Shown here in pieces: positions 1 through 5,167 of a stretch of 5,313 nt of DNA (position 1 is its first letter; each line of letters opens with the position of its first letter). Location of the stretch: assembly GCA_964242945.1 (NCBI GenBank), contig CAXTCF010000225.1, positions 1 through 5,313 on the forward strand. Reading direction: 5' to 3'. This DNA is from Mesorhizobium_B sp964242945. Lineage in GTDB: Bacteria > Pseudomonadota > Alphaproteobacteria > Rhizobiales > Rhizobiaceae. The notes beneath the pieces were generated by a model that did no database searches, was not told the origin of the DNA, and saw nothing but the letters and a program-made list of their open reading frames with translations. Made by a program: the position numbers and the translations under genes.

Positions 1-44
1 CTAAGGTTGTATGGACTCCCTCTCCGCCAGTTCCGGTCAAGTCG

Positions 45-710
45 TTACCTGGCTTTAAGGTCGGCCAGACGCCACAAGCCGAGATAGCCTGAGTTCCAGA
101 TGGGCTCCGGGAAGTTCAGCGGCGCGGCGGTGATGTCGAGGTGGCGGGAGTGGCCGTCGAGGTCTTCGGCCAGTTCGGTATTGACATGCCCGAAATTGTT
201 GCTGGCCAGAAGCAGCTTCGAGCCGGAGTGCGCCATGTTGCGGAGCGCGCTTGCGACGTCCTGGAAAGTCAGGTGGTTGAGCAGGTCCTTGCAGAAGATC
301 AGGTCGGCGGCCGGCGGAACCGACGTCACCACGTTCAGGACGTCGAAGCGGCGGACCGGCGCTTTTCTCCGGTTGGCGCGGACAAGCGCCGGCACGACGT
401 CAAAGCCGCGATAGGCGATCTCCGGATGACGGTCGAGAAAGCGCCACAGCCAGTTGAAGTCGCCGCAGGGGAGGTCGTTGAGGCTGCGTACCGCGTGTTC
501 GCGTGCGACAAGCTCGAGCGCCTTCAGCGCCTCCTGAACCGAATCCGACTCCAGGCGCGACCCCGGTCCCGACCGGCTTTGATCGTCGCCCCAGGCGTTC
601 TCGTCATAGACTTTGCTGAAGCGCCGCGTCAGGCGGTCCTGGGAAAGGGAGTCCTGCCACTGCCGCGCACGCTCCAGCACACGTTCCGGGAAAGTCTTCG
701 CGCTCGCCAT
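45..710 (-). CDS. Class I SAM-dependent methyltransferase-like protein
   Basis: This 221-residue protein probably has a class I (Rossmann-fold) methyltransferase domain; the acceptor is unknown. From the ATG at 710, the N-terminal part (about residues 31-55) carries an F-S-x-x-Y...AWG...S-x-SGPGS stretch that I recall from methyltransferases found in polysaccharide or glycosyltransferase contexts. Motif I is the variant NDLPCGDFNW (78-87) instead of DxGxGxG. The acidic end of strand 2 is GFD (102-104), and DLIFCKDLLNHL (136-147) fits motif IV and its helix. LLLAS (166-170) fits strand 5, and GLWRL lies at the C-terminus. An in-frame ATG at 740 would add 10 residues, but a GAGGGG Shine-Dalgarno six bases before 710 favours the shorter form. 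It lies downstream of tRNA-Val on the same strand and I see no separate promoter. No membrane segment is visible. The fold is fairly secure; the substrate is not known. Confidence 0.8.
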   Translation of the reverse strand: MASAKTFPERVLERARQWQDSLSQDRLTRRFSKVYDENAWGDDQSRSGPGSRLESDSVQEALKALELVAREHAVRSLNDLPCGDFNWLWRFLDRHPEIAYRGFDVVPALVRANRRKAPVRRFDVLNVVTSVPPAADLIFCKDLLNHLTFQDVASALRNMAHSGSKLLLASNNFGHVNTELAEDLDGHSRHLDITAAPLNFPEPIWNSGYLGLWRLADLKAR

Positions 711-716
711 CCAAAA

Positions 717-722
717 CCCCTC
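717..722 (-). promoter_or_regulatory. Shine-Dalgarno deciding the methyltransferase start
   Basis: On the minus strand GAGGGG is followed by TTTTGG and then ATG at 710. This is a strong SD at normal spacing. The upstream ATG at 740 has no comparable purine-rich motif, so translation most likely starts at 710. Confidence 0.65.
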
Positions 723-792
723 TGGCGGCGCGCCTAGCATAACGCTGCTGCCGGCGTCATCCCGGCAAAACGATGGAAAAGAAGGGGGTGGA

Positions 793-867
793 TGGTGGGC
801 GTACCAAGGATCGAACTTGGGACCCCTACGATGTCAACGTAGTGCTCTCCCGCTGAGCTATACGCCC
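793..867 (-). tRNA. tRNA-Val(GAC) with encoded CCA
   Basis: On the minus strand a full cloverleaf can be drawn. The acceptor stem is GGGCGTA/TACGCCC, the D-stem is GCTC/GAGC with loop AGCGGGA, the anticodon stem is CTACG/CGTAG, and the T-stem is CCAAG/CTTGG with loop TTCGATC. The anticodon loop is TTGACAT, giving anticodon GAC (plus-strand 833-835), which reads GUC valine codons. The discriminator A is at 796, and the next three minus-strand bases (795-793) are CCA, so the 3' end is encoded. All stems pair perfectly. A pyrimidine/T-rich tract follows on the minus strand (about 776-792) and may help transcription end. Confidence 0.97.
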
Positions 868-881
868 ATCCAAGGCCCGCG

Positions 882-910
882 CATACACCATAGAAGGCGA
901 GAGGCGTCAA
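882..910 (-). promoter_or_regulatory. Probable sigma-70 promoter of tRNA-Val
   Basis: The minus strand shows TTGACG (905-910) as -35, preceded by C as in the alphaproteobacterial CTTGAC form. A 17-base spacer follows, then TGTATG (882-887) as -10. The predicted start near 875 leaves a leader of only about eight bases before the mature tRNA 5' end at 867, as expected for a tRNA gene. Confidence 0.65.
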
Positions 911-929
911 GCGCGGAAGCGGCCAGATG

Positions 930-948
930 AAAGGGCCGTCAGGCGGCC
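930..948 (-). terminator. Possible weak terminator overlapping the cpdR stop
   Basis: GGCCG (944-948 read on the minus strand) and CGGCC (934-938) form a 5-bp GC stem around a loop that contains the cpdR stop codon, and the minus strand continues with CTTTC. The short T-run makes this weak. Transcription could continue toward the tRNA promoter. Confidence 0.35.
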
Positions 949-1301
949 TGGAGCATCTTCTCCACTTCGTTCACCAGGTCGCGCAGGTGGAAGGGCTTGG
1001 AAAGGATCTTGGCTTCCTTGGGCGCCTTCGAGTCCGGGTTGAGGGCGACGGCCGCAAAGCCCGTGATGAACATCACCTTCAGGTCCGGGTCGATCTCGGT
1101 CGCCCGCCGCGCCAGTTCTATGCCGTCCATCTCCGGCATCACGATGTCGGTCAGGAGGAGCGAGAAGGGTTCTTCGCGCAGCCGCTCATAGGCGCTGGCG
1201 CCGTTGTCGAAGTCCGACACGTCGTAGCCCGCGCGCTCCAGCGCCTTCACCAGGAAGCGGCGCATGTCGTCATCGTCTTCAGCCAGGAGGATGCGTGCCA
1301 T
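939..1301 (-). CDS. cpdR: CpdR-type single-domain response regulator
   Basis: A 120-residue protein made only of a receiver (CheY-like) domain. The acidic pocket is EDDDD (8-12), the phospho-acceptor is Asp52 in LLLTDIVMPEMDG, the switch Thr is T80 (FITGF), and the conserved Lys is K102 in SKPF. No output domain follows. Length and sequence fit CpdR, which in Caulobacter and Sinorhizobium receives phosphate through the CckA-ChpT phosphorelay. When unphosphorylated, CpdR directs ClpXP to the cell pole to degrade cell-cycle substrates. The protein ends in LQAA; the terminal Ala-Ala matches the CpdR end that makes it a ClpXP substrate itself. The ATG at 1301 has an AGGA Shine-Dalgarno five bases upstream (1306-1309 on the minus strand). 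It is divergent from the amidohydrolase gene and has its own promoter. Phosphorelay function is inferred from the family. Confidence 0.93.
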   Translation of the reverse strand: MARILLAEDDDDMRRFLVKALERAGYDVSDFDNGASAYERLREEPFSLLLTDIVMPEMDGIELARRATEIDPDLKVMFITGFAAVALNPDSKAPKEAKILSKPFHLRDLVNEVEKMLQAA

Positions 1302-1381
1302 GGGTTCCTGCGATGCTTGACCAACGGATCGGGCGTATCGCCGGCCGGACGGTGCCCGCAGGCAGTCCGGGCGGCCAGTGC

Positions 1382-1410
1382 GTATATGAAGAAAAGATGG
1401 TAAACATCAA
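1382..1410 (-). promoter_or_regulatory. Probable cpdR promoter
   Basis: The minus strand carries CTTGATG (-35 core TTGATG, 1405-1410), a 17-base spacer and ATATAC (-10, 1382-1387). The predicted start near 1375 gives a 5' leader of roughly 75 bases before the cpdR ATG. I saw no full CtrA box (TTAA-N7-TTAA) around it. Confidence 0.6.
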
Positions 1411-1491
1411 GTGAAGGCTCGCCTCCCGCGCCAGCCGCGCTACCCTCCTTCCAAGCTGGACAGCCCTTCAGCAGGGTGGCACGGTGACCCC

Positions 1492-1524
1492 ATGACCGTA
1501 AGCGTAAGCCGGATCTCCCGTTGA
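1492..1524 (+). other. Possible ten-codon upstream ORF overlapping the amidohydrolase start
   Basis: ATG at 1492 opens a ten-codon frame encoding MTVSVSRISR that ends at TGA 1522-1524. That stop overlaps the TTG start of the next gene in the sequence TTGA, an arrangement that permits stop-start coupling. An AGGG at 1473-1476 is rather far from the ATG and lies in a small hairpin (CCCT 1464-1467 with AGGG 1473-1476). Such frames also arise by chance, so translation is uncertain. Confidence 0.25.
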
Positions 1525-2417
1525 GCCCAGCCGAGGACTTTTCCGCCGTTCCGGCCTTTGAATTGCGCGGTGCACATGCCGCGGTCCAGCATGTGCCCTT
1601 CGTTCTCAACTCGCCGCACAGCGGCCGCTTCTATCCCCAGCGTTTCCTTGCGATGTCCCGGCTCGACCCGGCCACCATCCGCCGCTCCGAGGACGCTTTC
1701 GTGGACGAGCTTTTCGCCGGCGGGACGATGCTCGGCGCGCCGATGCTCTGCGCCAACTTCCCGCGCGCCTATCTCGACGTCAACCGCGAGCCGTGGGAAC
1801 TCGACCCCCGCATGTTCAGCGAAACCCTGCCGGCCCATGCGAACACCCGCTCCGCACGCGTCGCCGGGGGCTTGGGCACCGTTCCGCGCCTGGTCGGAGA
1901 CGGGCTCGACATCTACCCCGGCCGGCTGCCGCTGGGCGAAGCGGCGCTGCGCATCGAGGCGATCTACAAGCCATATCATGATGCCCTGCGGCGGCTTGTC
2001 ATGCGCACGCATACGGCTTTCGGCTTCGCCGTGCTGATCGACTGCCACTCCATGCCGGCCAGCGTCCGGATCGGCGAAGGCACCGTCAGGCCGGACTTCA
2101 TCATCGGCGACCGCTTCGGCACATCCGCCTGCGCGGCCCTTTCGGAAACGGCGATCGATCTGCTCGCCGCGATGGGCTACCGCGTGGCGCACAACAAGCC
2201 CTATGCCGGCGGCTTCATCACCGAGCATTACGGCCGCCCGGCGCGCAACCTTCACGTTCTGCAAATCGAGGTGAACCGCGGCCTCTACATGAACGAGCGC
2301 TGCCTGACGCGCAACGCCGGCTTCGAGGCGCTGACCGGCGACATCACCCGCTTCCTTCGCGAGTTGATGGCGCTTCCGGACGAACTCTTCTGCCCTGTGC
2401 CGATGGCGGCGGAATAG
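1521..2417 (+). CDS. N-formylglutamate amidohydrolase family protein
   Basis: A 298-residue member of the N-formylglutamate amidohydrolase (FGase/HutG-type) family. The family hydrolyses N-formyl-L-glutamate to formate and glutamate, the last step of one histidine degradation route. Family signatures in order: NSPHSG (30-35), RAYLDVNREPWELD (82-95), DCHSMP (174-179), NKPYAGGF with ITEHYG (225-238), and QIEVNRGLYMNE (248-259). The His and acidic residues in these blocks are the expected metal and substrate ligands. Length is normal and the protein looks cytosolic. The start is TTG at 1521: the frame is open only back to a TGA at 1485 and has no earlier ATG or GTG, and a weak GGA lies eight bases upstream. 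No hut genes are nearby, so the true substrate could be another N-formyl or N-acyl amino acid. I therefore leave the symbol empty. Confidence 0.9.
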   Translation: MSPAEDFSAVPAFELRGAHAAVQHVPFVLNSPHSGRFYPQRFLAMSRLDPATIRRSEDAFVDELFAGGTMLGAPMLCANFPRAYLDVNREPWELDPRMFSETLPAHANTRSARVAGGLGTVPRLVGDGLDIYPGRLPLGEAALRIEAIYKPYHDALRRLVMRTHTAFGFAVLIDCHSMPASVRIGEGTVRPDFIIGDRFGTSACAALSETAIDLLAAMGYRVAHNKPYAGGFITEHYGRPARNLHVLQIEVNRGLYMNERCLTRNAGFEALTGDITRFLRELMALPDELFCPVPMAAE

Positions 2418-2502
2418 GTGGTCGCTTCTCAGCCGACTCGGTTGGCAAAGCGGGGCACTCAGATCGAACTAGCTTGCGGCGATTCCAGATGCGCCGACGC
2501 CT

Positions 2503-2545
2503 GTTGTTGCAACCTGCCTCGACATTTTTTTCGCCAACAGCGTTG
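2503..2545. promoter_or_regulatory. Candidate TA operator: paired GTTG/CAAC repeats
   Basis: Just before the toxin gene, GTTG-TTG-CAAC (2503-2513, containing the perfect palindrome GTTGCAAC at 2506-2513) and CAAC-AGC-GTTG (2535-2545) share the same four-base half-site with three-base spacers. Their centres are about 32 bp apart, close to three helical turns. XRE antitoxins commonly repress their own operon from such inverted repeats. Binding here is inferred, and short half-sites can occur by chance. Confidence 0.35.
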
Positions 2546-2554
2546 TCTTGGTGT

Positions 2555-2878
2555 ATGAGGATCGTTCGCACCAAACGTTATCACAAAGACTTGAAGCGGC
2601 TTGGCGCGTCTGCCCAGGAGGTTGCCGCTTTGGAGCATGGCATCGCCACAAACCCGACGGTTGGGGACGTCATTCCAGGCCTCGCTCCGATCCGCAAAAT
2701 CCGGTTCGGCTTCGGTGGTAGAGGCAAGCGCGGTGGTGGACGGGCAATTTACTTCCTTATGGTCTCTGATGATTTGGCTGTGATGCTGTTTGCCTATGCC
2801 AAGAACGACCGAGAAGACCTGACGACCGAACAGCGCGTGGCTGCGCTCGAAATCCTCAAAGAGTTCACCGATGGCTGA
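2555..2878 (+). CDS. RelE/HigB-superfamily toxin of a type II TA pair
   Basis: A 107-residue basic protein resembling small RelE/ParE-superfamily toxins of the HigB-like, toxin-first type; many relatives cleave mRNA on the ribosome. It begins MRIVRTKRYHKDLKRLG and has a basic glycine-rich strand RGKRGGGRAIYF (56-67). It ends with the family-like core LFAYAKNDREDLT (78-90) and a final helix. R63, Y66, K83 and R86 are plausible RNA-contact residues, but the catalytic set is not proven. The ATG at 2555 is chosen because homologues as I recall them begin there; an in-frame ATG at 2474 would add 27 residues without family likeness. No Shine-Dalgarno precedes 2555. The stop overlaps the antitoxin start by 8 bp, so the two are co-transcribed and probably translationally coupled. 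Codons are visibly less GC-biased than in flanking genes, suggesting acquisition. Confidence 0.85.
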   Translation: MRIVRTKRYHKDLKRLGASAQEVAALEHGIATNPTVGDVIPGLAPIRKIRFGFGGRGKRGGGRAIYFLMVSDDLAVMLFAYAKNDREDLTTEQRVAALEILKEFTDG

Positions 2879-3179
2879 CGCGTCCTCGTTTGGCGAGGCT
2901 CTCCTCGAAGGACTGGAAGAAGCCCGTAAGTGGAAGCGTGGGGAACTGGCGCTCGAAACCATGGATTTCGACTCGATGCCCGCGAAGCGCATCCGCGCCA
3001 TCCGGAGGAAGGTCGCGAAATCGGCGAGAGCGTTCGAGGCCCGCTTCGGCATCCCGGCCGCCACGATCAGCGATTGGGAACAAGGCAGGCAAAAGCCGGA
3101 CCCGGCCGGGCGCCTTCTGCTCCGCGTGATCGAAGCGGAACCAGATCTCGTGGAAAAAACGGCACGCTCCGCCGTTTGA
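2871..3179 (+). CDS. XRE-family HTH antitoxin (HigA/NadS-like)
   Basis: A 102-residue protein expected to bind and neutralise the upstream toxin and to repress the operon. The N-terminal 35 residues (FGEALLEGLEEARKWKRGE) are probably helical and resemble the start of NadS/HigA-like antitoxins. Residues about 38-92 form a Cro/C1-type helix-turn-helix: RIRAIRRKVAKS, then FEARFGIPAATISDWEQGRQKP, where the IPAATISDWEQG segment is the recognition region, then LLLRVIEAEP. The ATG at 2871 lies inside the last codons of the toxin gene (8-bp overlap), so coupled translation is likely. Toxin-first order is typical of HigBA-type modules. The gene ends 34 bp from the terminator of the oppositely oriented sRNA. 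The class is confident; which named subfamily it belongs to is not. Confidence 0.87.
   Translation: MADASSFGEALLEGLEEARKWKRGELALETMDFDSMPAKRIRAIRRKVAKSARAFEARFGIPAATISDWEQGRQKPDPAGRLLLRVIEAEPDLVEKTARSAV
3157..3177 (+). terminator. Possible weak terminator at the end of the TA operon
   Basis: AAACGGC (3157-3163) and GCCGTTT (3171-3177) form a perfect 7-bp stem with a 7-base loop, spanning the last antitoxin codons and followed by GATTT. There is no real T-run, so termination efficiency is doubtful. Because the stem is symmetric it could act on either strand. Confidence 0.3.
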
Positions 3180-3212
3180 TTTAAAGCCAATCCTAGAAGG
3201 CGCGAACGGCGC

Positions 3213-3245
3213 AAAAAAAGACCGCGGCGTTTGCACGGCGCGGTC
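3213..3245 (-). terminator. Strong intrinsic terminator of the sRNA
   Basis: On the minus strand GACCGCG (3239-3245) pairs with CGCGGTC (3220-3226). After one C/C mismatch, CGT pairs with ACG around a GCAA (GNRA) tetraloop. The stem is followed directly by seven T residues (3213-3219). It also shields the TA operon's 3' end from antisense read-through. Confidence 0.92.
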
Positions 3246-3296
3246 AAGTCTAGGGAGGAAACGCCCAAGGAGGGCATGAACGGCGAACCGTTCAAC
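3213..3296 (-). ncRNA. mmgR: suhB/MmgR-type (alpha-r8) trans-acting sRNA
   Basis: The minus strand encodes a small RNA of about 80-85 nt matching the suhB motif (MmgR of Sinorhizobium) as I know it. Stem 1 is TGAACGG/CCGTTCA closed by a UUCG tetraloop (3277-3294). Stem 2 is GCCC/GGGC (3263-3266 with 3272-3275), whose loop UCCUU together with the flanking stem base exposes an anti-Shine-Dalgarno CCUCC. A second CCUCC lies in the single-stranded linker GUUUCCUCCCUAGACUU (3246-3262), and the RNA ends in a strong intrinsic terminator (3213-3245). A promoter sits at the right distance upstream. The family is thought to pair through its C-rich loops with ribosome-binding regions, probably with Hfq help. 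In S. meliloti, MmgR limits polyhydroxybutyrate granule proteins. Its place just upstream of an IMPase-family gene, antisense to it, is the usual suhB RNA context. The 5' end is estimated from the promoter; targets here are unknown. Confidence 0.85.
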
Positions 3297-3300
3297 GGCT

Positions 3301-3328
3301 AACCTATTTTGCGGTGCTCAAATGTCAA
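3301..3328 (-). promoter_or_regulatory. sRNA promoter
   Basis: The minus strand has CTTGACA with a perfect TTGACA -35 (3323-3328), a 16-base spacer and TAGGTT (3301-3306) as a weaker -10. The start is predicted near 3294-3296, at the base of the UUCG hairpin. In Sinorhizobium the equivalent promoter responds to nitrogen supply; no clear NtrC site is evident here. Confidence 0.65.
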
Positions 3329-3408
3329 GCAGTTTTTATAAACGATTAAAGGGCATGCAGACTTCCGCAATCTGGCTGGTGGAAACACAATCGCCCACGG
3401 AGTAAAAG

Positions 3409-4194
3409 ATGCCGCCTGTGATCGTTGATGCAGCCCTGATGCGCCGGCTGGCGGCGATTGCCGCCGCTGAGACGCTGCCGCGCTTCCGCAAGGTCGGTGA
3501 CGTCTTCAACAAGCTCGAAAGCGGCTTCGACCCCGTGACGGAAGCTGACCGCGAAGCCGAGCGCGCGCTGCGCAGCGTGTTGACCGAGACATTTCCGGAG
3601 CACGGCATCCTGGGCGAGGAATGGGGGGCGGAGCGTGCAGACAGTCGCTTCGTCTGGGTCATCGACCCGATCGACGGCACGCGCGCGTTCATTTCCGGCC
3701 TGCCGCTCTGGGGCACGCTGGTCGGCCTCACCGATGGGGGCGATGCCGTCGCTGGTATGATGTCGCAGCCCTTCACCGGCGAGCTCTTCTTTGCCGATGG
3801 GAACGAGGCGCGCTTCGAGGGCCCAGGCGGGACGCGCCGGCTTGCGACCCGCAAGACGCGGAAGCTCGCCGAAGCGACGCTTTGCACCACCACGCCCGCC
3901 CTGTTCACCGGCGAGGCGCGGGGGATTTTCGACCGTCTGGAAGGGCAGGTGCGGCTCAGCCGCTACGGGACGGACTGCTACGCCTATTGCATGCTGGCCG
4001 CCGGCTTCGTGGATCTCGTGGTGGAAACCGGCCTGCAAGCCTATGACGTGGTGGCGCTGATCCCGATCGTGGAGCAGGCGGGCGGCGTGATGACGGACTG
4101 GGAAGGCGGGCCCGCGGAGAAGGGCGGCTCGATCCTCGCCGCGGCAACGCCGGAACTGCACCGCGCGGCGGCCGAGGCTCTCAGGAGCCGCTGA
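3409..4194 (+). CDS. hisN: Histidinol-phosphatase, inositol-monophosphatase family
   Basis: A 261-residue Mg2+-dependent phosphatase of the IMPase fold. HisN members hydrolyse L-histidinol phosphate to histidinol, the penultimate reaction group of histidine synthesis. Metal and substrate motifs are complete: DPVTEAD (41-47), GEEWG (69-73), WVIDPIDGTRAF (83-94) with D86 and D89, and the C-terminal AYDVVALIPIVEQAGG (211-226) with D213. The GTRAF form, instead of GTxNF, is the one I associate with HisN more than with SuhB/CysQ, and the length is normal. The ATG at 3409 follows GGAG at 3399-3402 with six bases between. It is divergent from the sRNA promoter. A TATAAA at 3337-3342 may be its -10, but no good -35 accompanies it. 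Its 3' end overlaps the convergent hydrolase gene by 14 bp. Activity on inositol or other sugar phosphates cannot be excluded. Confidence 0.88.
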   Translation: MPPVIVDAALMRRLAAIAAAETLPRFRKVGDVFNKLESGFDPVTEADREAERALRSVLTETFPEHGILGEEWGAERADSRFVWVIDPIDGTRAFISGLPLWGTLVGLTDGGDAVAGMMSQPFTGELFFADGNEARFEGPGGTRRLATRKTRKLAEATLCTTTPALFTGEARGIFDRLEGQVRLSRYGTDCYAYCMLAAGFVDLVVETGLQAYDVVALIPIVEQAGGVMTDWEGGPAEKGGSILAAATPELHRAAAEALRSR

Positions 4195-5143
4195 CCGGCT
4201 CGGCACTACCTGGAATGAAAGCGTCGAAGGCGGCCAGGAACTGATCGCGGAAACGGTCAGCCTCCTGCAACAACTCGTGACGTGCTCCGTCGATCGTGAG
4301 CAGTGCGCCGAACGGCAGCTTCTTCGCATAGGCCTCGATGGCGGGGACGGAAACGACGCGGTCGTTTCCCGCCGCGACCATCAGCACCGGAGTGCGGATG
4401 CTGGCCATGAAGGCGGGTTCGCTGACGGTACGGATGGCGTCGCAGGCGGCGCGCACCCAGGCGGCGGTTGGACCGCCCAGGCCGAGCCGCGGAAAAGTGT
4501 CCAGCAGGAGCCGGTTGCGGGCAAAGCGAATGGGGTCGCTGGTCAGCGGATTACCGTCGAAGGCGGCGATCCTCGGCTTCGGACCGCCGCCGAGATAGCG
4601 GCTGCCCAGGCCCAGCACCGACATGCCCCAGGACAGGCGGTGTATCGCCTCGAAGGAAAGCGGAAACCCGGAAAGGCCGAGAAGCGGCGCGGCGAACACC
4701 ATGCGCCGGACGATGCCTTCCAGCTTGCGGATCGCCAGAAGTGCGACGAGGGCGCCCGTCGAGTGCGCGAAGAGAAAGACGGGTTCGGTTGCGCGGGGGA
4801 TCACGACTTCGCGGAACAAAAGGTCGAGATCGGCCGCGTAGTCGTCGAAGCTCCGGACATAGCCGCGCGCCGGATCGGCGATCAGCCGATCCGATCCGCC
4901 CTGGCCGCGCCAATCCATCGCCGCGACGAAAAAGCCGCGCGCGCAGAAATCGCGCACCGTCTCGAAATACTTTTCCATCGTCTCGTTGCGCCCGGAAAGC
5001 ATGACCAGCGTGCCGCGTTCGGGCTTCGCCGTCGCGGGGAAGGTCGCATAGCGGATGTTGCGCCTGTCCGCCGAGCGCAGCATGCCGGCCTCCGCGCCGT
5101 CCGGCGCGGGATTTTCGGGGATGATGTGCAGGCGCGTGCCCAA
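4181..5143 (-). CDS. Alpha/beta hydrolase, lysophospholipase (PldB) family
   Basis: A 320-residue serine hydrolase of the lysophospholipase L2/monoacylglycerol-lipase-like group (Hydrolase_4 type). Visible landmarks are the oxyanion-side block MLSGRNETMEKYFET (48-62), MDWRGQGGSDR (76-86), the nucleophile Ser128 in FAHSTG (125-130), Asp261 in AAGNDRVV (257-264) and His289 in GARHELLQE (286-294). The catalytic triad is therefore complete. The elbow reads A-H-S-T-G, with Ala in place of the first Gly of GxSxG. The region between 155 and 245 forms the lid. No signal peptide or membrane helix is seen, so it is probably cytoplasmic or peripheral. The start is TTG at 5143: the frame has no ATG or GTG between there and the divergent region, relatives as I recall them begin shortly before PENP, and a GGAAAAG lies upstream. 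Substrate assignment to lysophospholipids is by family only. Confidence 0.88.
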   Translation of the reverse strand: MGTRLHIIPENPAPDGAEAGMLRSADRRNIRYATFPATAKPERGTLVMLSGRNETMEKYFETVRDFCARGFFVAAMDWRGQGGSDRLIADPARGYVRSFDDYAADLDLLFREVVIPRATEPVFLFAHSTGALVALLAIRKLEGIVRRMVFAAPLLGLSGFPLSFEAIHRLSWGMSVLGLGSRYLGGGPKPRIAAFDGNPLTSDPIRFARNRLLLDTFPRLGLGGPTAAWVRAACDAIRTVSEPAFMASIRTPVLMVAAGNDRVVSVPAIEAYAKKLPFGALLTIDGARHELLQEADRFRDQFLAAFDAFIPGSAEPVSGS

Positions 5144-5167
5144 GCGGCGGCTTTTCCGTTTCGCGTT

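Noticed and set aside
1..44. Possible promoter or gene end left of the methyltransferase stop
   Set aside because: A TTGACC occurs on the minus strand, but no -10 lies at workable spacing. The stretch is too short to call anything.
749..767. Stem TGCCGG/CCGGCA upstream of the methyltransferase as a terminator
   Set aside because: On the minus strand it is followed by AGCAGCG with no T-run; the T residues lie on the wrong side. It may just be intergenic secondary structure.
793..867. tRNA-Val as an attachment site for an integrated element
   Set aside because: I saw no integrase gene and no direct repeat of the tRNA 3' end elsewhere in the window. The TA module is not adjacent to the tRNA.
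613..930. A 105-codon plus-strand frame
   Set aside because: It reads across the antisense of tRNA-Val and of the methyltransferase start, so it cannot be a real gene here.
1440..2264. A 274-codon open frame on the minus strand
   Set aside because: It mirrors the formylglutamate amidohydrolase, whose conserved blocks are intact on the plus strand. No motif is seen on the minus strand.
2432..2446. Hairpin GCCGAC-TCG-GTTGGC after the amidohydrolase as a terminator
   Set aside because: It has one wobble pair and is followed by AAAGCGGGG instead of a U-tract, so intrinsic termination is unlikely.
2459..3295. A 278-codon minus-strand frame across the TA module and sRNA
   Set aside because: It runs through the TA operon in antisense and through the sRNA and its terminator. 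The product has no family likeness.
3346..4329. A 327-codon open frame on the minus strand
   Set aside because: It is antisense to hisN and low-complexity Arg/Ala-rich, while hisN shows every metal-binding motif. The long frame reflects GC-rich third positions.
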